Shown: in pieces, positions 1 to 7,074 of the stretch
How the letters are laid out: each line of letters opens with the position of its first letter
How positions within the stretch are numbered: position 1 is the stretch's first letter
Origin: a virus
Length of the DNA: 64,000 nt
Strand: one strand, 5' to 3'
IMG/VR virus record: IMGVR_UViG_3300009130_000013
Location: 29,196-93,195 of that record
Translations under genes and position numbers: made by a program
The notes under the pieces: model-generated
The model's input: only the letters and a program-made list of their open reading frames with translations
What the model was told of the DNA's origin: nothing
Databases searched by the model: none

Positions 1-1
1 C

Positions 2-64
2 GAAATATACGGAATTATGCTGATTTCATTGCCATTTGTCCTATTTTTTCTTACAAAAGACTAA
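2..64 (+). CDS. C-terminal tail of a membrane protein (5' partial)
   Basis: The frame open from base 2 to the TAA at 62-64 reads as a hydrophobic segment (GIMLISLPFVLFFLTKD) typical of a final transmembrane helix with a short charged tail. Frame 1 also stays open to base 90 but reads as mixed residues. The gene begins outside the window, so its identity cannot be judged. Confidence 0.4.
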   Translation, partial: EIYGIMLISLPFVLFFLTKD

Positions 65-105
65 AAAAGCCAACAAATTCAATGATTTAAAAGCACAAAT
101 ACTGG

Positions 106-137
106 TTGACAGATTGGATATTTGGTGCTATTATAAT
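106..137 (+). promoter_or_regulatory. sigma70-type promoter
   Basis: TTGACA at 106-111 is followed after 17 nt by TATTAT (129-134), or after 20 nt by TATAAT (132-137). The stretch GGTTGACAGATTGG is also present at the promoter near 6180, and the downstream TATAATAGTATAGTTAATAA is shared with the promoter near 24578. It drives the gene at 170. Confidence 0.8.
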
Positions 138-169
138 AGTATAGTTAATAATAAAGTTAAGGAGTAAAA

Positions 170-508
170 ATGTTAGAACAAGCAATTAAAACACTACAAC
201 AAGCAATCAAACAAGACTACATCGATTGGTCTACTTCATATGGGAAGAAACCATTAACTGGTTATTCTAAAGAGCAGGTAGATAATTTCGATGATAATAT
301 GTCTGTTAAAGACGGTAAGAAATATATCAAAATTATCAGAGATAGAAGTGTTTGGGGTTTCATAGTTAAGGAAGACTTTAAACATTTTAGAAAAGGTGAT
401 ATTTTAAAGGCGGCAGGTTATAATGCTCCAGCATTAAATCAAGCCAGAGGTAACATCTTAGATGGTGGTTATACAATCCAATGGACTGGACCACTTTACT
501 TAAAATAG
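170..508 (+). CDS. conserved small phage protein, function unknown
   Basis: A 112-residue soluble protein. The ATG has GGAG at a good distance and lies about 30 nt after a consensus promoter, so it is probably the first gene of an early transcript. The second half (WGFIVKEDFKHFRKGD, then LKAAGYNAPALNQARGN and the ending TGPLYLK) resembles a short protein I associate with marine T4-like phages. No catalytic motif is visible. It ends just before a strong ribosome binding site for the next gene. Confidence 0.8.
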   Translation: MLEQAIKTLQQAIKQDYIDWSTSYGKKPLTGYSKEQVDNFDDNMSVKDGKKYIKIIRDRSVWGFIVKEDFKHFRKGDILKAAGYNAPALNQARGNILDGGYTIQWTGPLYLK

Positions 509-516
509 GAGGAACA

Positions 517-774
517 ATGGGATTAGAAAAGAAAGTATTAAATTCAATCAAGACTACATTTGAGTCAAAAGGTTTAACAAAACCTATGGCTTGGTTTGAG
601 TATGGTACTCTTTGGGCTGACACAGAAAATCCGATGGCTGTTGCTCTAATAAAAGATTCAATTGAAAATGTTATTGTACCAGCAACTGGTGACCCAGATA
701 ATTTTGGAGTCAAAGTAACAAAATTTAAACCAACAAAAAGGGAGCCTTGGACACATTGGGCTTTTGATTTCTAA
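517..774 (+). CDS. small hypothetical protein
   Basis: An 85-residue protein. The start was set at the ATG at 517 because AGGAGGA lies 7 nt upstream; an in-frame ATG at 481 would overlap the previous gene and has no ribosome binding site. The sequence is mixed alpha/beta in character and rich in aromatic residues near the end (EPWTHWAFDF). No known domain is recognised. It is spaced 2 nt from the phosphoesterase gene, so the two are probably co-translated. Confidence 0.75.
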   Translation: MGLEKKVLNSIKTTFESKGLTKPMAWFEYGTLWADTENPMAVALIKDSIENVIVPATGDPDNFGVKVTKFKPTKREPWTHWAFDF

Positions 775-776
775 AA

Positions 777-1280
777 ATGGATAGATTCTTTATTGGCGAT
801 ACCCATTTTGGGCATGACGCCGTATACACATTTACACATCCTGACGGAACAAGGGTTAGAGATATAGCAGATAACTCTGAGGAGGGCGATGCTATTATGG
901 TTGACCGTTGGAATAAGGTTGTGAAACCAAACGACAGAGTTTATCATTTAGGTGACGTAGCATTTCCTAGAAGGAAATTGGCATTACTTGATCAACTAAA
1001 TGGAAATAAGATTCTTATAAAAGGCAATCATGATATGTTTGATCTAAAAGATTACATGAAATACTTTAAAGATATCAGAGGAGCATTTGAACTTTATAAG
1101 ATGATATTAACACATATACCTGTACATCCTGACCAGCTTTATAGGTTTGATGCTAATATCCACGGTCATATACACGATACCACGATGGGAGATCGTAGGT
1201 ACGTCAACGTTTCGGTAGAGCAGATAAACTATACGCCTATCACTCTAGACGAAGTTCTCTATAGGAGGGGAAATGAATAA
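777..1280 (+). CDS. calcineurin-like metallophosphoesterase
   Basis: A 167-residue protein with the whole metal-ligand set of the calcineurin-like phosphoesterase family: GDTHFGH (residues 7-13), GD (59-60), GNHD (83-86), TH (112-113) and HGHIH (129-133). The family uses two metal ions to hydrolyse phosphomonoesters or phosphodiesters. The short length with no accessory domain fits phage nucleotide or RNA 2',3'-cyclic phosphodiesterases, but the substrate cannot be read from sequence. The last codons overlap the next start by 8 nt, indicating coupled translation. Confidence 0.9.
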   Translation: MDRFFIGDTHFGHDAVYTFTHPDGTRVRDIADNSEEGDAIMVDRWNKVVKPNDRVYHLGDVAFPRRKLALLDQLNGNKILIKGNHDMFDLKDYMKYFKDIRGAFELYKMILTHIPVHPDQLYRFDANIHGHIHDTTMGDRRYVNVSVEQINYTPITLDEVLYRRGNE

Positions 1281-1815
1281 GAAACTATTTTTAATATTAA
1301 CTTTTGCTGTAGTATGTTGGGCACTATTTTTTACTAGTTCAACAAAGGCAGAAGACAGGGGTCCTGGAGCCATTTTAATAGAATTTGGTCCAAGTGGATA
1401 TGGTGATATAGATAAAGGACCTACACTAAAAGGATTCGGTGGAGCATTTTTTGATGCTTTAGACGGTAAAGTACCTGACGACAAAGGTCCACTTTTAGAT
1501 AAAAGTATGGGACTATGGGATAAAATTTATACAGATTTATTCTATCATGGATTTAGATGGGACTGGCATATTGAATTATGTGCTAGTAATAGAGCATTAG
1601 ATTCTATTAATGGCGAAGGATCATTTGATAAAAGACTTAAAGCATCTGTAGAAGCAGGTGGTATGCCTTGTCCAACAGGCGGCCCAAATCATCCAAGCTG
1701 GGCATATGATTGGAAAGGTCATATTGATGAACACTGGTTAAAGATTAGTGAACATAAAAAACCAATGGGGCGAATGGGAATACCTACAGCGCCTTGTTGT
1801 ATGATAAGAGGATAA
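1273..1815 (+). CDS. secreted protein of unknown function
   Basis: A 180-residue protein beginning with a clear Sec signal peptide: basic MNKK, a hydrophobic core over residues 5-22, and a cleavage region at TKA-ED. It would therefore reach the periplasm. The mature part is Gly-, Pro- and Trp-rich, with four or more cysteines (C104, C133 and a CC pair near the end) that could form disulfides. AGGAGG precedes the ATG. It is immediately followed by another secreted protein, so the pair may work together on cell-surface or extracellular material. No family is recognised. Confidence 0.75.
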   Translation: MNKKLFLILTFAVVCWALFFTSSTKAEDRGPGAILIEFGPSGYGDIDKGPTLKGFGGAFFDALDGKVPDDKGPLLDKSMGLWDKIYTDLFYHGFRWDWHIELCASNRALDSINGEGSFDKRLKASVEAGGMPCPTGGPNHPSWAYDWKGHIDEHWLKISEHKKPMGRMGIPTAPCCMIRG

Positions 1816-1816
1816 T

Positions 1817-3181
1817 GTGAGACCAAATAGAGGATTATTTCAACTTGTTACACTAACTTTGTTATGTCTAATGATATACAGTTATGCCAATGCGAGTGAA
1901 TGGCCTAGTGGTAAGACCTGGGCTTATAATTGTGCTAAAACTGGCGACTGTAATATAATAATTGATGATATAGAGAAAGAACCTAAGTTGTTTATAGGTA
2001 AAAGTGTATTCAACAATAAGAACAGAGTTATTAATATTGCTGACAAAGATAACAAATTCTCACTATCAAATTACAATGGTAAGATGGTAGGAGTATGGGG
2101 AGAAAACTGGACATCTCGTAAAGCCATACTTGGTGAATGTCGTAAAAAACAAACAAACTATGCTCAAAATGGCAACTGTAATGAAATGTCATGGAGTGGA
2201 GAATATGATAGTATACTTTATGCTCCTTCACCTGACGATGGCAATGAAATTTTTCTTAATAAGCAATTTAAAAATAAAATTATGGATGGTGGTGATATAA
2301 AACCATGGAGACATACATATGATATCGCTTACTTAATACAAGCAGGTAAATTTAAATCATTAAAAATAGGTTTGGTTAAAGGAGCAGAAGGTAAATGGTT
2401 AAAAGAATTACAAGCAGATACCTACATCTATAAAAGTGGGTCATATAAAGACTACCAAGCATATAGTAGTTCCTTGAATGTCTTTTACCCTACAATTTTT
2501 TCTTTGTTAGAAGCACATATTATACTACAACGAAAAGGGTTATACACTGAAGAAGAATTTAATCTAGTACACAAATGGCTAGAAAAAAGAGTGTGGGCAT
2601 TAGAACAAGGTCCTTTAGATGGATTAGTATCAAGTGCCTGGGGCTGGAAACATTTCTTTGAACCTGCTAACCATGAGTCAATTAATAAAAGATTGGCTTA
2701 TATGTTATGGGGTATTGCTGACCAAAATGATTATTATTTTAAAGCAAGTATGAATGGGTTTGAAGATGTCTATAGTACTATGAGAGAAAATGGTACATTT
2801 AAAAACGAGCACAAAAAAGGTAACGGAGCAAACTATGGAATTTCTTCAGGTAATAAATTGGGTCAAGCAATGGTCTATATGGCAATTATACTACATAATC
2901 AAGGATTTGATATTAAATTAAAATATCCTAAGATTGAAAAATTTGTTGAATGGGCAATTAAAAGTTATAATGATCCTAAGAAAACAGGATACACATCAGG
3001 CGGTAATAGTAACTTAAGATTTTTAGGTGAAGACCCCCAAAAAGACAATACATTAGCATATTTGATTTTATTTGATAAAGTATTTGGAACAAATCATTTA
3101 AATAATAAAGACATATTTGATAATGGCAGAGCTTATATACCACTTGGTATTTCAGATGCCAATAAAATTAGAATAAAATAA
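1817..3181 (+). CDS. secreted alginate-lyase-like protein
   Basis: A 454-residue exported protein (signal peptide about 1-26, ANA-SEW cleavage) starting at a GTG that follows GAGG. Residues 160-430 look all-helical and carry a pattern seen in alginate lyase-type alpha/alpha toroid enzymes: an Asn-His pair (PANHES, 285-286) followed by a regular helix with Trp-Gly, RENGTF (323-328) and a later helix with Tyr/Ser/Asn. Such enzymes cleave uronate polysaccharides by beta-elimination. The assignment rests on these motifs only. A virion or lysis role (depolymerisation of host capsule) is possible, but the signal peptide argues for export from the infected cell. An uncharacterised secreted toroid protein is the alternative. 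Confidence 0.6.
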   Translation: MRPNRGLFQLVTLTLLCLMIYSYANASEWPSGKTWAYNCAKTGDCNIIIDDIEKEPKLFIGKSVFNNKNRVINIADKDNKFSLSNYNGKMVGVWGENWTSRKAILGECRKKQTNYAQNGNCNEMSWSGEYDSILYAPSPDDGNEIFLNKQFKNKIMDGGDIKPWRHTYDIAYLIQAGKFKSLKIGLVKGAEGKWLKELQADTYIYKSGSYKDYQAYSSSLNVFYPTIFSLLEAHIILQRKGLYTEEEFNLVHKWLEKRVWALEQGPLDGLVSSAWGWKHFFEPANHESINKRLAYMLWGIADQNDYYFKASMNGFEDVYSTMRENGTFKNEHKKGNGANYGISSGNKLGQAMVYMAIILHNQGFDIKLKYPKIEKFVEWAIKSYNDPKKTGYTSGGNSNLRFLGEDPQKDNTLAYLILFDKVFGTNHLNNKDIFDNGRAYIPLGISDANKIRIK

Positions 3182-3195
3182 TTGTCCAAAAAAGG

Positions 3196-3223
3196 TTGAC
3201 AATAATCTAAAAGATGTTATATT
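3196..3223 (+). promoter_or_regulatory. sigma70-type promoter
   Basis: TTGACA (3196-3201), a 16-nt spacer and TATATT (3218-3223) lie 30 nt before the start at 3253. The -35 box lies in an imperfect palindrome, ATTGTC at 3181-3186 and GACAAT at 3198-3203, which could be an operator. Confidence 0.7.
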
Positions 3224-3252
3224 AATATAAACCATTAATGAAAGGCCGTTAA

Positions 3253-3447
3253 ATGTACCTAACGACAATCGACTACAAACACAAGAACAAAATAGAAACA
3301 ACAGAAGCCTGGGAAGGCAATACATCAAAAGAAAGTATTGACAAAGCCATAAAATGTTGTGAGCGAGAAAACATTAAAGCAAATCAAATCCTTGCTATCG
3401 TTACATTTGAAAAATGGATGCTAGGCAAGAAAGGAATTTTAGTATGA
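3253..3447 (+). CDS. small hypothetical protein
   Basis: A 64-residue soluble protein of alternating beta and alpha character (start MYLTTIDY, then a Lys/Glu-rich helix), first in a run of tiny overlapping genes behind its own promoter. It contains a CC pair near residue 36. No family is recognised. Its stop overlaps the next start as ATGA. Confidence 0.7.
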   Translation: MYLTTIDYKHKNKIETTEAWEGNTSKESIDKAIKCCERENIKANQILAIVTFEKWMLGKKGILV

Positions 3448-3563
3448 TTAAACGATTATGGAATTGGGAAGTTAAAATAATTAAAGCAAACCCTGTTTTT
3501 TGGTGTTACTTTAGTTTTTTAAAAGGCTTAATAATCGGTATGTTAATAGTATGGTATTTTTAA
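3444..3563 (+). CDS. 39-residue single-pass membrane protein
   Basis: A short ORF sharing the ATGA junction with the preceding gene. The protein starts MIKRLWNWEVK, then has a hydrophobic helix over roughly residues 17-39 (FWCYFSFLKGLIIGMLIVWYF). A basic amphipathic N-terminus followed by one membrane span is usual for small phage inner-membrane proteins. The function is unknown. Confidence 0.6.
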   Translation: MIKRLWNWEVKIIKANPVFWCYFSFLKGLIIGMLIVWYF

Positions 3564-3578
3564 TATGAGGAGAATAAC

Positions 3579-3869
3579 GTGGCTTTTACACGAAAACAAA
3601 AAGAGCAGATGGAATCACTATTCCAGATTGCTGACAACAAGGATCTAGGAGACATTTCAGAGTTATATCAACTTCGTAGAACTTGGTTGAATAATAAAGC
3701 ACGAAGAAGTTTTATTAAAGGCGAGAACGTTACATTTAATCACAACGGAAATACAATCAGAGCAATAATTAGAAAAATTAACCCTAAGACTATTGAAGTA
3801 GGGGTTACCACCGGGGGCCAAACTACTGTATGGAAAGTGGCTCCTACTTATCTTAACAAAGTAGCTTAA
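3579..3869 (+). CDS. small protein with SH3-like beta C-terminus
   Basis: A 96-residue protein read from a GTG preceded by GAGGAG. The N-terminal half is a charged helix. The C-terminal half (ARRSFIKGENVTFNHNG, then IRKINPKTIEVG and WKVAPTYLNKV) has the strand spacing of a small KOW/SH3-like barrel and resembles short proteins common in marine T4-like phages. Nucleic-acid binding is possible given the basic charge, but no specific role is known. Confidence 0.75.
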   Translation: MAFTRKQKEQMESLFQIADNKDLGDISELYQLRRTWLNNKARRSFIKGENVTFNHNGNTIRAIIRKINPKTIEVGVTTGGQTTVWKVAPTYLNKVA

Positions 3870-3883
3870 ACGAGGATCAAGCA

Positions 3884-4099
3884 ATGGCTAAGAAAGAAGT
3901 AAAATCTACTCAATATCGAGCAGAAGAAATGGACCTGGCGGCTTCACAGGCTGTATATGGTTTACAATTAAGTAAGGATAAGGCAATACGTTTTATTCTT
4001 CGCAGGGTAAAAGGAAGTGATGTTAAGCAGGCTCGTAAAGCTCTTCATTATGTTTGTACGAGTTACAAAACTGATGAACCAGATTATGGGTTCAAATAA
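3884..4099 (+). CDS. small hypothetical protein
   Basis: A 71-residue basic, helical protein (KAIRFILRRVKGSDVKQARKA), preceded by GAGG. No family is recognised. It ends the short operon that began at 3253, and the next gene block has its own promoter 37 nt downstream. Confidence 0.7.
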   Translation: MAKKEVKSTQYRAEEMDLAASQAVYGLQLSKDKAIRFILRRVKGSDVKQARKALHYVCTSYKTDEPDYGFK

Positions 4100-4135
4100 A
4101 TAATATTGCTACTTTTTAAGCATTTGAAATATATC

Positions 4136-4165
4136 TTGACAAGTAGATGATAATTATAGTATAAT
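4136..4165 (+). promoter_or_regulatory. sigma70-type promoter
   Basis: TTGACA (4136-4141), an 18-nt spacer and a perfect TATAAT (4160-4165). Transcription would begin near 4172, giving a leader of about 135 nt before the first clear start at 4307. Confidence 0.85.
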
Positions 4166-4306
4166 ATAACTATAATTTCGAATTGGAAAGACCATTAAAG
4201 TTCGCTATAATTTGTTATGTGGGCTGAACAGATCGAGAACGGCAGGAATGGTCACTTAAAGGACGGAGACTAGGGGGTCACTTTAGGAACTGATGAGTAA
4301 CTGACT
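4166..4306 (+). other. long transcribed leader with a direct repeat
   Basis: About 140 nt between a strong promoter and the first recognisable gene, unusual in this compact genome. It holds two near-identical 15-mers, GGTCACTTAAAGGAC at about 4250 and GGTCACTTTAGGAAC at about 4276, and an 18-codon ORF (4217-4273, starting MWAEQIENG) without a ribosome binding site. It could be a regulatory leader or a small RNA. No known RNA family is recognised. Confidence 0.3.
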
Positions 4307-4438
4307 ATGGGCAAAAGAGCAATACCAGGAATAATAGTAAAAAGAGGCCAGCCAAGACTTAGAAAGAATATGAGTCATGGAACGTTTCGTTGTAAAAGGC
4401 ATCCTAATTCAAAGAGATGTCAGAGTGGGAAAGTATAA
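4307..4438 (+). CDS. 43-residue basic protein
   Basis: The ORF starts MGKRAIPGIIVKRGQ and contains FRCKRHPNSKRCQ near the end, giving about 13 Lys/Arg and two cysteines. Its stop overlaps the next start (TAATG). Strong positive charge suggests nucleic-acid binding, but no family is recognised and its small size limits confidence. Confidence 0.45.
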   Translation: MGKRAIPGIIVKRGQPRLRKNMSHGTFRCKRHPNSKRCQSGKV

Positions 4439-4620
4439 TGCCAACAGTAAGTGATTTCATGTATGGATGGAAAGCAGATGGAAATCCTAAACCAAATGAA
4501 CACAACAGAAAAGAAAGAAGAAAGGCGGCTAAGATAGCCTATAAGGTTTATAAGAAAACACAAAAGGCATTAAAGCAAAAGAACCAAGATGGCGTACAAA
4601 GTAAAGAGGCTAATTTGTAA
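4438..4620 (+). CDS. small Lys-rich hypothetical protein
   Basis: A 60-residue protein. The start was chosen at the ATG at 4438 (GGGAAAG upstream, TAATG overlap with the preceding gene) rather than an in-frame ATG at 4417. The centre (NRKERRKAAKIAYKVYKKTQ) is a strongly basic helix. The function is unknown. Confidence 0.6.
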   Translation: MPTVSDFMYGWKADGNPKPNEHNRKERRKAAKIAYKVYKKTQKALKQKNQDGVQSKEANL

Positions 4621-4723
4621 ATTACGAATGTGGTATGCTGAATTAAGAGGACACAAAGGAAAACGTTGGAACTACGAACCTTCAGAACATTATATGGGAA
4701 GAGGTAGACATGGAAAAATGTAA
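4589..4723 (+). CDS. 44-residue basic protein
   Basis: A short ORF overlapping the 3' end of the previous gene by 32 nt. The protein begins MAYKVKRLICKLRMWYAELRG and is basic and aromatic-rich, with a Gly/Arg/His-rich tail. Overlap on both sides with other small genes suggests a real coupled cassette, but coding support is modest. Confidence 0.45.
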   Translation: MAYKVKRLICKLRMWYAELRGHKGKRWNYEPSEHYMGRGRHGKM

Positions 4724-4817
4724 AAATTGTAATCACGACGCTCACTGTCCTGAAGTATGTTCAATGGAAGAATGTACTTGTAAAAAATGTAATTGTTCAG
4801 TATGTACAAAAGAATAA
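4710..4817 (+). CDS. 35-residue metallothionein-like Cys-rich miniprotein
   Basis: Nine of 35 residues are cysteine (C4, C7, C13, C17, C22, C24, C27, C29, C32), arranged as CxxC and CxC pairs including ECTCKKCNC. Such density of close Cys pairs is the hallmark of metallothioneins and other small metal-thiolate proteins that bind Zn, Cu or Cd. No tertiary-fold homology can be claimed at this length. GAGG lies 7-10 nt before the ATG. A related Cys-rich stretch sits inside the late protein at 50403. Metal buffering or a small zinc-binding regulator are both possible. Confidence 0.6.
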   Translation: MEKCKNCNHDAHCPEVCSMEECTCKKCNCSVCTKE

Positions 4818-4820
4818 TAT

Positions 4821-5342
4821 ATGACAAATGATTTAAAATGGCACGAAAGATTAAGACTTAAAATAGTCCGAATATTACTGAGCATTATAGATCGTTTATT
4901 AAAAAGAAATCCAAACTCATTACAGAAATTTATTGAGCAGAAAAATGTTGCTATGGATTCAGCTTTAACAGAAGCTGTCAATAAAAAAATGGCAAGCGAT
5001 ATTGCCAAAGTATTAATACCACCAGTACCAGAACCTACTTTCGAAGAAACTAAACCTAATCTAGCTATTAGAGATATAGATTTTAATCTATCTAATGATG
5101 AAAAGGCTAGTGATGATTTAATAATGTTTTATGCTGAACTAGAAAATTTAATTGAAAAACATATGGTCGGTACTAGTGCTCTAGTTATCGCTGGACCTTT
5201 AATGGCCCATTCAATGAAAATATATCGTACTGTATTACCTCAAAATGAATACGATCAAATACTATATCATGTTTATAATACAAGAAACAAGATAGAACCA
5301 ATAATCCTACCAGATTCAAATTCTCCAAAAACAATACACTAA
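4821..5342 (+). CDS. hypothetical protein
   Basis: A 173-residue protein. The N-terminus is an amphipathic basic helix (residues 1-35) that could lie on a membrane. The middle is Pro/Glu-rich (PPVPEPTFEETKP, about 67-80) and the C-terminal half is helical. No catalytic signature is visible. It is the last gene of the transcript started at 4136; a late-type promoter box overlaps its stop. Confidence 0.7.
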   Translation: MTNDLKWHERLRLKIVRILLSIIDRLLKRNPNSLQKFIEQKNVAMDSALTEAVNKKMASDIAKVLIPPVPEPTFEETKPNLAIRDIDFNLSNDEKASDDLIMFYAELENLIEKHMVGTSALVIAGPLMAHSMKIYRTVLPQNEYDQILYHVYNTRNKIEPIILPDSNSPKTIH

Positions 5343-5348
5343 TAAGTA
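5341..5348 (+). promoter_or_regulatory. late-type promoter box AATAAGTA
   Basis: AATAAGTA fits the ATAAGTA variant of the T4 late -10 element seen elsewhere in this window. The ATG of the next gene begins 7 nt after the box and has no Shine-Dalgarno sequence, so the transcript would be leaderless or nearly so. Confidence 0.5.
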
Positions 5349-5355
5349 TTAGTAC

Positions 5356-6129
5356 ATGAACGAAAACCTAACAATTTACATTAGCCAACCTATGGAAAAT
5401 AATAGCCGAACAGATAGGTTATTTGAGCATACCAAAAATAATTGTTATGAAATGTACCCAAGTGCTACGATTAATAGTTTCCCTACAGAGGATTCTCGTC
5501 AAAAAGATATCTGGAATTCAATATATTTTAATAGAGATAGCCTAGGTATTGTTTGTGTAATTTCAGCAGGACATATATTTTTAGAGCCTAACAAAACATT
5601 TGAATTAGTATTAGAGCAAACCAAAGGTAAAACTTGGTGGGCTTTAGGCCATATGTTAGATCGTACAAACGAAGGAACATATCTGAGAATATTTAATAGT
5701 TGTTACTTTGTAAATGTACCAGAGATTCGTTCAATCTTAAGCAAAAGAGAAAAAGGAGTATTTCCAGGCTATCGTCCTACTGGTGGAATAAAAGAACCAT
5801 GGAAAAATTGGACAAGAAGTAAACAAAATCATCATGGAACCTATACTCCATTGTGGATTGAAAATGGAAAGGGTTATTACGAAGGACCCCCTTTAAAAGA
5901 ACATTGTGGATCTGTAATGATACACGAAGGAATTAAAAGAAACATCAGATTTGAAAGTTTTAACCAGAAAATTAGAGATAGTAAAGAATTTGCCTATATG
6001 AATTGGGATGATTTTGGTACTATTGATTGGGAGAATATGATTGGATATTTGGACTCAAAAGTCATTCCAAACGGTGAAAATGACGATAATTATTGGTGGT
6101 TTTACAGAGATTCCGAAATAAAATCATAA
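5356..6129 (+). CDS. hypothetical protein, late-type
   Basis: A 257-residue soluble protein rich in Trp, Tyr and Asn. There is no Shine-Dalgarno before the ATG but an AATAAGTA box lies immediately upstream. A segment TWWALGHMLDR (about residue 95) and the Trp/Gly-rich second half are distinctive but match no family I know. Possibly a virion or host-modification protein. Confidence 0.7.
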   Translation: MNENLTIYISQPMENNSRTDRLFEHTKNNCYEMYPSATINSFPTEDSRQKDIWNSIYFNRDSLGIVCVISAGHIFLEPNKTFELVLEQTKGKTWWALGHMLDRTNEGTYLRIFNSCYFVNVPEIRSILSKREKGVFPGYRPTGGIKEPWKNWTRSKQNHHGTYTPLWIENGKGYYEGPPLKEHCGSVMIHEGIKRNIRFESFNQKIRDSKEFAYMNWDDFGTIDWENMIGYLDSKVIPNGENDDNYWWFYRDSEIKS

Positions 6130-6140
6130 AAATCCAACAA

Positions 6141-6184
6141 AATCAACGACATATCTAGGTAAAAAAACCGTCTTTTTGGTTGAC
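6141..6184 (+). repeat. promoter-upstream repeat, copy A
   Basis: This 44-nt stretch matches 24539-24582 at 39 positions. It ends in the -35 box and includes AAAAAACCGTCTTTTTGGTT, in which AACC and GGTT are complementary around a T-rich centre. See the related finding. Confidence 0.75.
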
Positions 6185-6208
6185 AGATTGGCCAAAAGGT
6201 GGTATAAT
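6180..6208 (+). promoter_or_regulatory. sigma70-type promoter
   Basis: A perfect TTGACA (6180-6185), a 17-nt spacer and a perfect TATAAT (6203-6208), 34 nt before the start at 6243 with GGAAAGG as ribosome binding site. Confidence 0.9.
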
Positions 6209-6242
6209 AGTAGTTATATTAGTTAATTAAGGAAAGGAAAAT

Positions 6243-6614
6243 ATGTCAAATTGTTCAAAAAGCTGGATCAAAGAGAGTTTCAATTATCACGGCAAGTACT
6301 TAACATATAAATTCGGTGGCGAAGATAAATTCGTTGGTCGTTTCAAATATGGTGGAATGGGTCATTTTAAAACCTTCCTGAAAAAGAATTTTACACCTGA
6401 AGAATACTTTAAAATGTATGATGAAGGTTTTACACCAGTAGGAATACTAGAAACAAAAGGTTATGTTTCTAAGAACTTACAGGAGTTCGCTAAACATTAT
6501 GGGTTTGAACCTACTCAACGTGGAGTACAACAAGCTCTTAAATATGTTAGGGACGAAAAAGATCGTAAAGAAGACGCCCAGTTTTTAGGCGTTGAAGTGG
6601 AGGCGTTAGCATAA
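6243..6614 (+). CDS. hypothetical early protein
   Basis: A 123-residue soluble protein with aromatic, Gly-rich first half (YKFGGEDKFVGRFKYGG) and a helical, charged C-terminal half. It is the first gene behind one of the strongest promoters in the window, so high early expression is likely. The function is unknown. Its stop overlaps the next start (TAATG). Confidence 0.8.
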   Translation: MSNCSKSWIKESFNYHGKYLTYKFGGEDKFVGRFKYGGMGHFKTFLKKNFTPEEYFKMYDEGFTPVGILETKGYVSKNLQEFAKHYGFEPTQRGVQQALKYVRDEKDRKEDAQFLGVEVEALA

Positions 6615-6841
6615 TGACAATTAGAGCTAAAACTGAACCAACAGAAAGAATTATAGACTTAACAGGACCAGATGGTAATGCTTTTGTCTTAATGGGATAT
6701 GCCCAAAACTTCGCAAAACAACTTGGCATGATATCAGGTGAAATTGAAATAATGCTAAATGAAATGAGGTCGGGCGATTATGAAAACCTGATTCAAGTAT
6801 TTGATAGATATTTTGGATCGTTTGTAGTATTGGAGAGGTAA
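6614..6841 (+). CDS. conserved small phage protein
   Basis: A 75-residue protein containing ERIIDLTGPDGNAFVLMGYA, then an acidic helix and DRYFGSFVVLER. I recognise this as a short protein frequent in marine T4-like phages, but no function is known. It is translationally coupled on both sides by 1-nt overlaps. Confidence 0.8.
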   Translation: MTIRAKTEPTERIIDLTGPDGNAFVLMGYAQNFAKQLGMISGEIEIMLNEMRSGDYENLIQVFDRYFGSFVVLER

Positions 6842-7074
6842 TGATAGATGTTATCACAGACATTGAAGTTTTAACAACGGCACTGGAGAACTTAAAGCCA
6901 ACAGATAAGAAAGGCAAAGCCAGTCGAGAAATGCTAGTAAACTTATTAAATAAAAAAGTAAGGATACTCGCAGACTTTGAAAGAACAGAGCCGTTAAAAT
7001 GGGAGAAGGTTATAAACTCCCCAACGGCTCAAGAAGCATTTGAACCTGTAACTTTTAAGAAAGTAGGAACATGA
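6841..7074 (+). CDS. small hypothetical protein
   Basis: A 77-residue helical protein with a Lys-rich linker (TDKKGKASRE), coupled by the shared A of TAATG with the gene before and by a 4-nt overlap (ATGA) with the gene after. No motif was found. Confidence 0.7.
   Translation: MIDVITDIEVLTTALENLKPTDKKGKASREMLVNLLNKKVRILADFERTEPLKWEKVINSPTAQEAFEPVTFKKVGT

Noticed and set aside
1245-1484. Minus-strand and alternative-frame ORFs overlapping well-supported genes (here and at 387-713, 2031-2231, 46477-47106 and similar)
   Set aside because: They lack ribosome binding sites and conserved motifs, and overlap genes with clear homology on the other strand, so they are shadow frames.
4217-4273. 18-codon ORF starting MWAEQIENG
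   Set aside because: No ribosome binding site and too short to judge; kept only as part of the leader description.
4291-4330. CTGATGAG, the core of a hammerhead ribozyme
   Set aside because: The second conserved core (GAAA after stem II) and a matching stem III are missing nearby, so a hammerhead cannot form.
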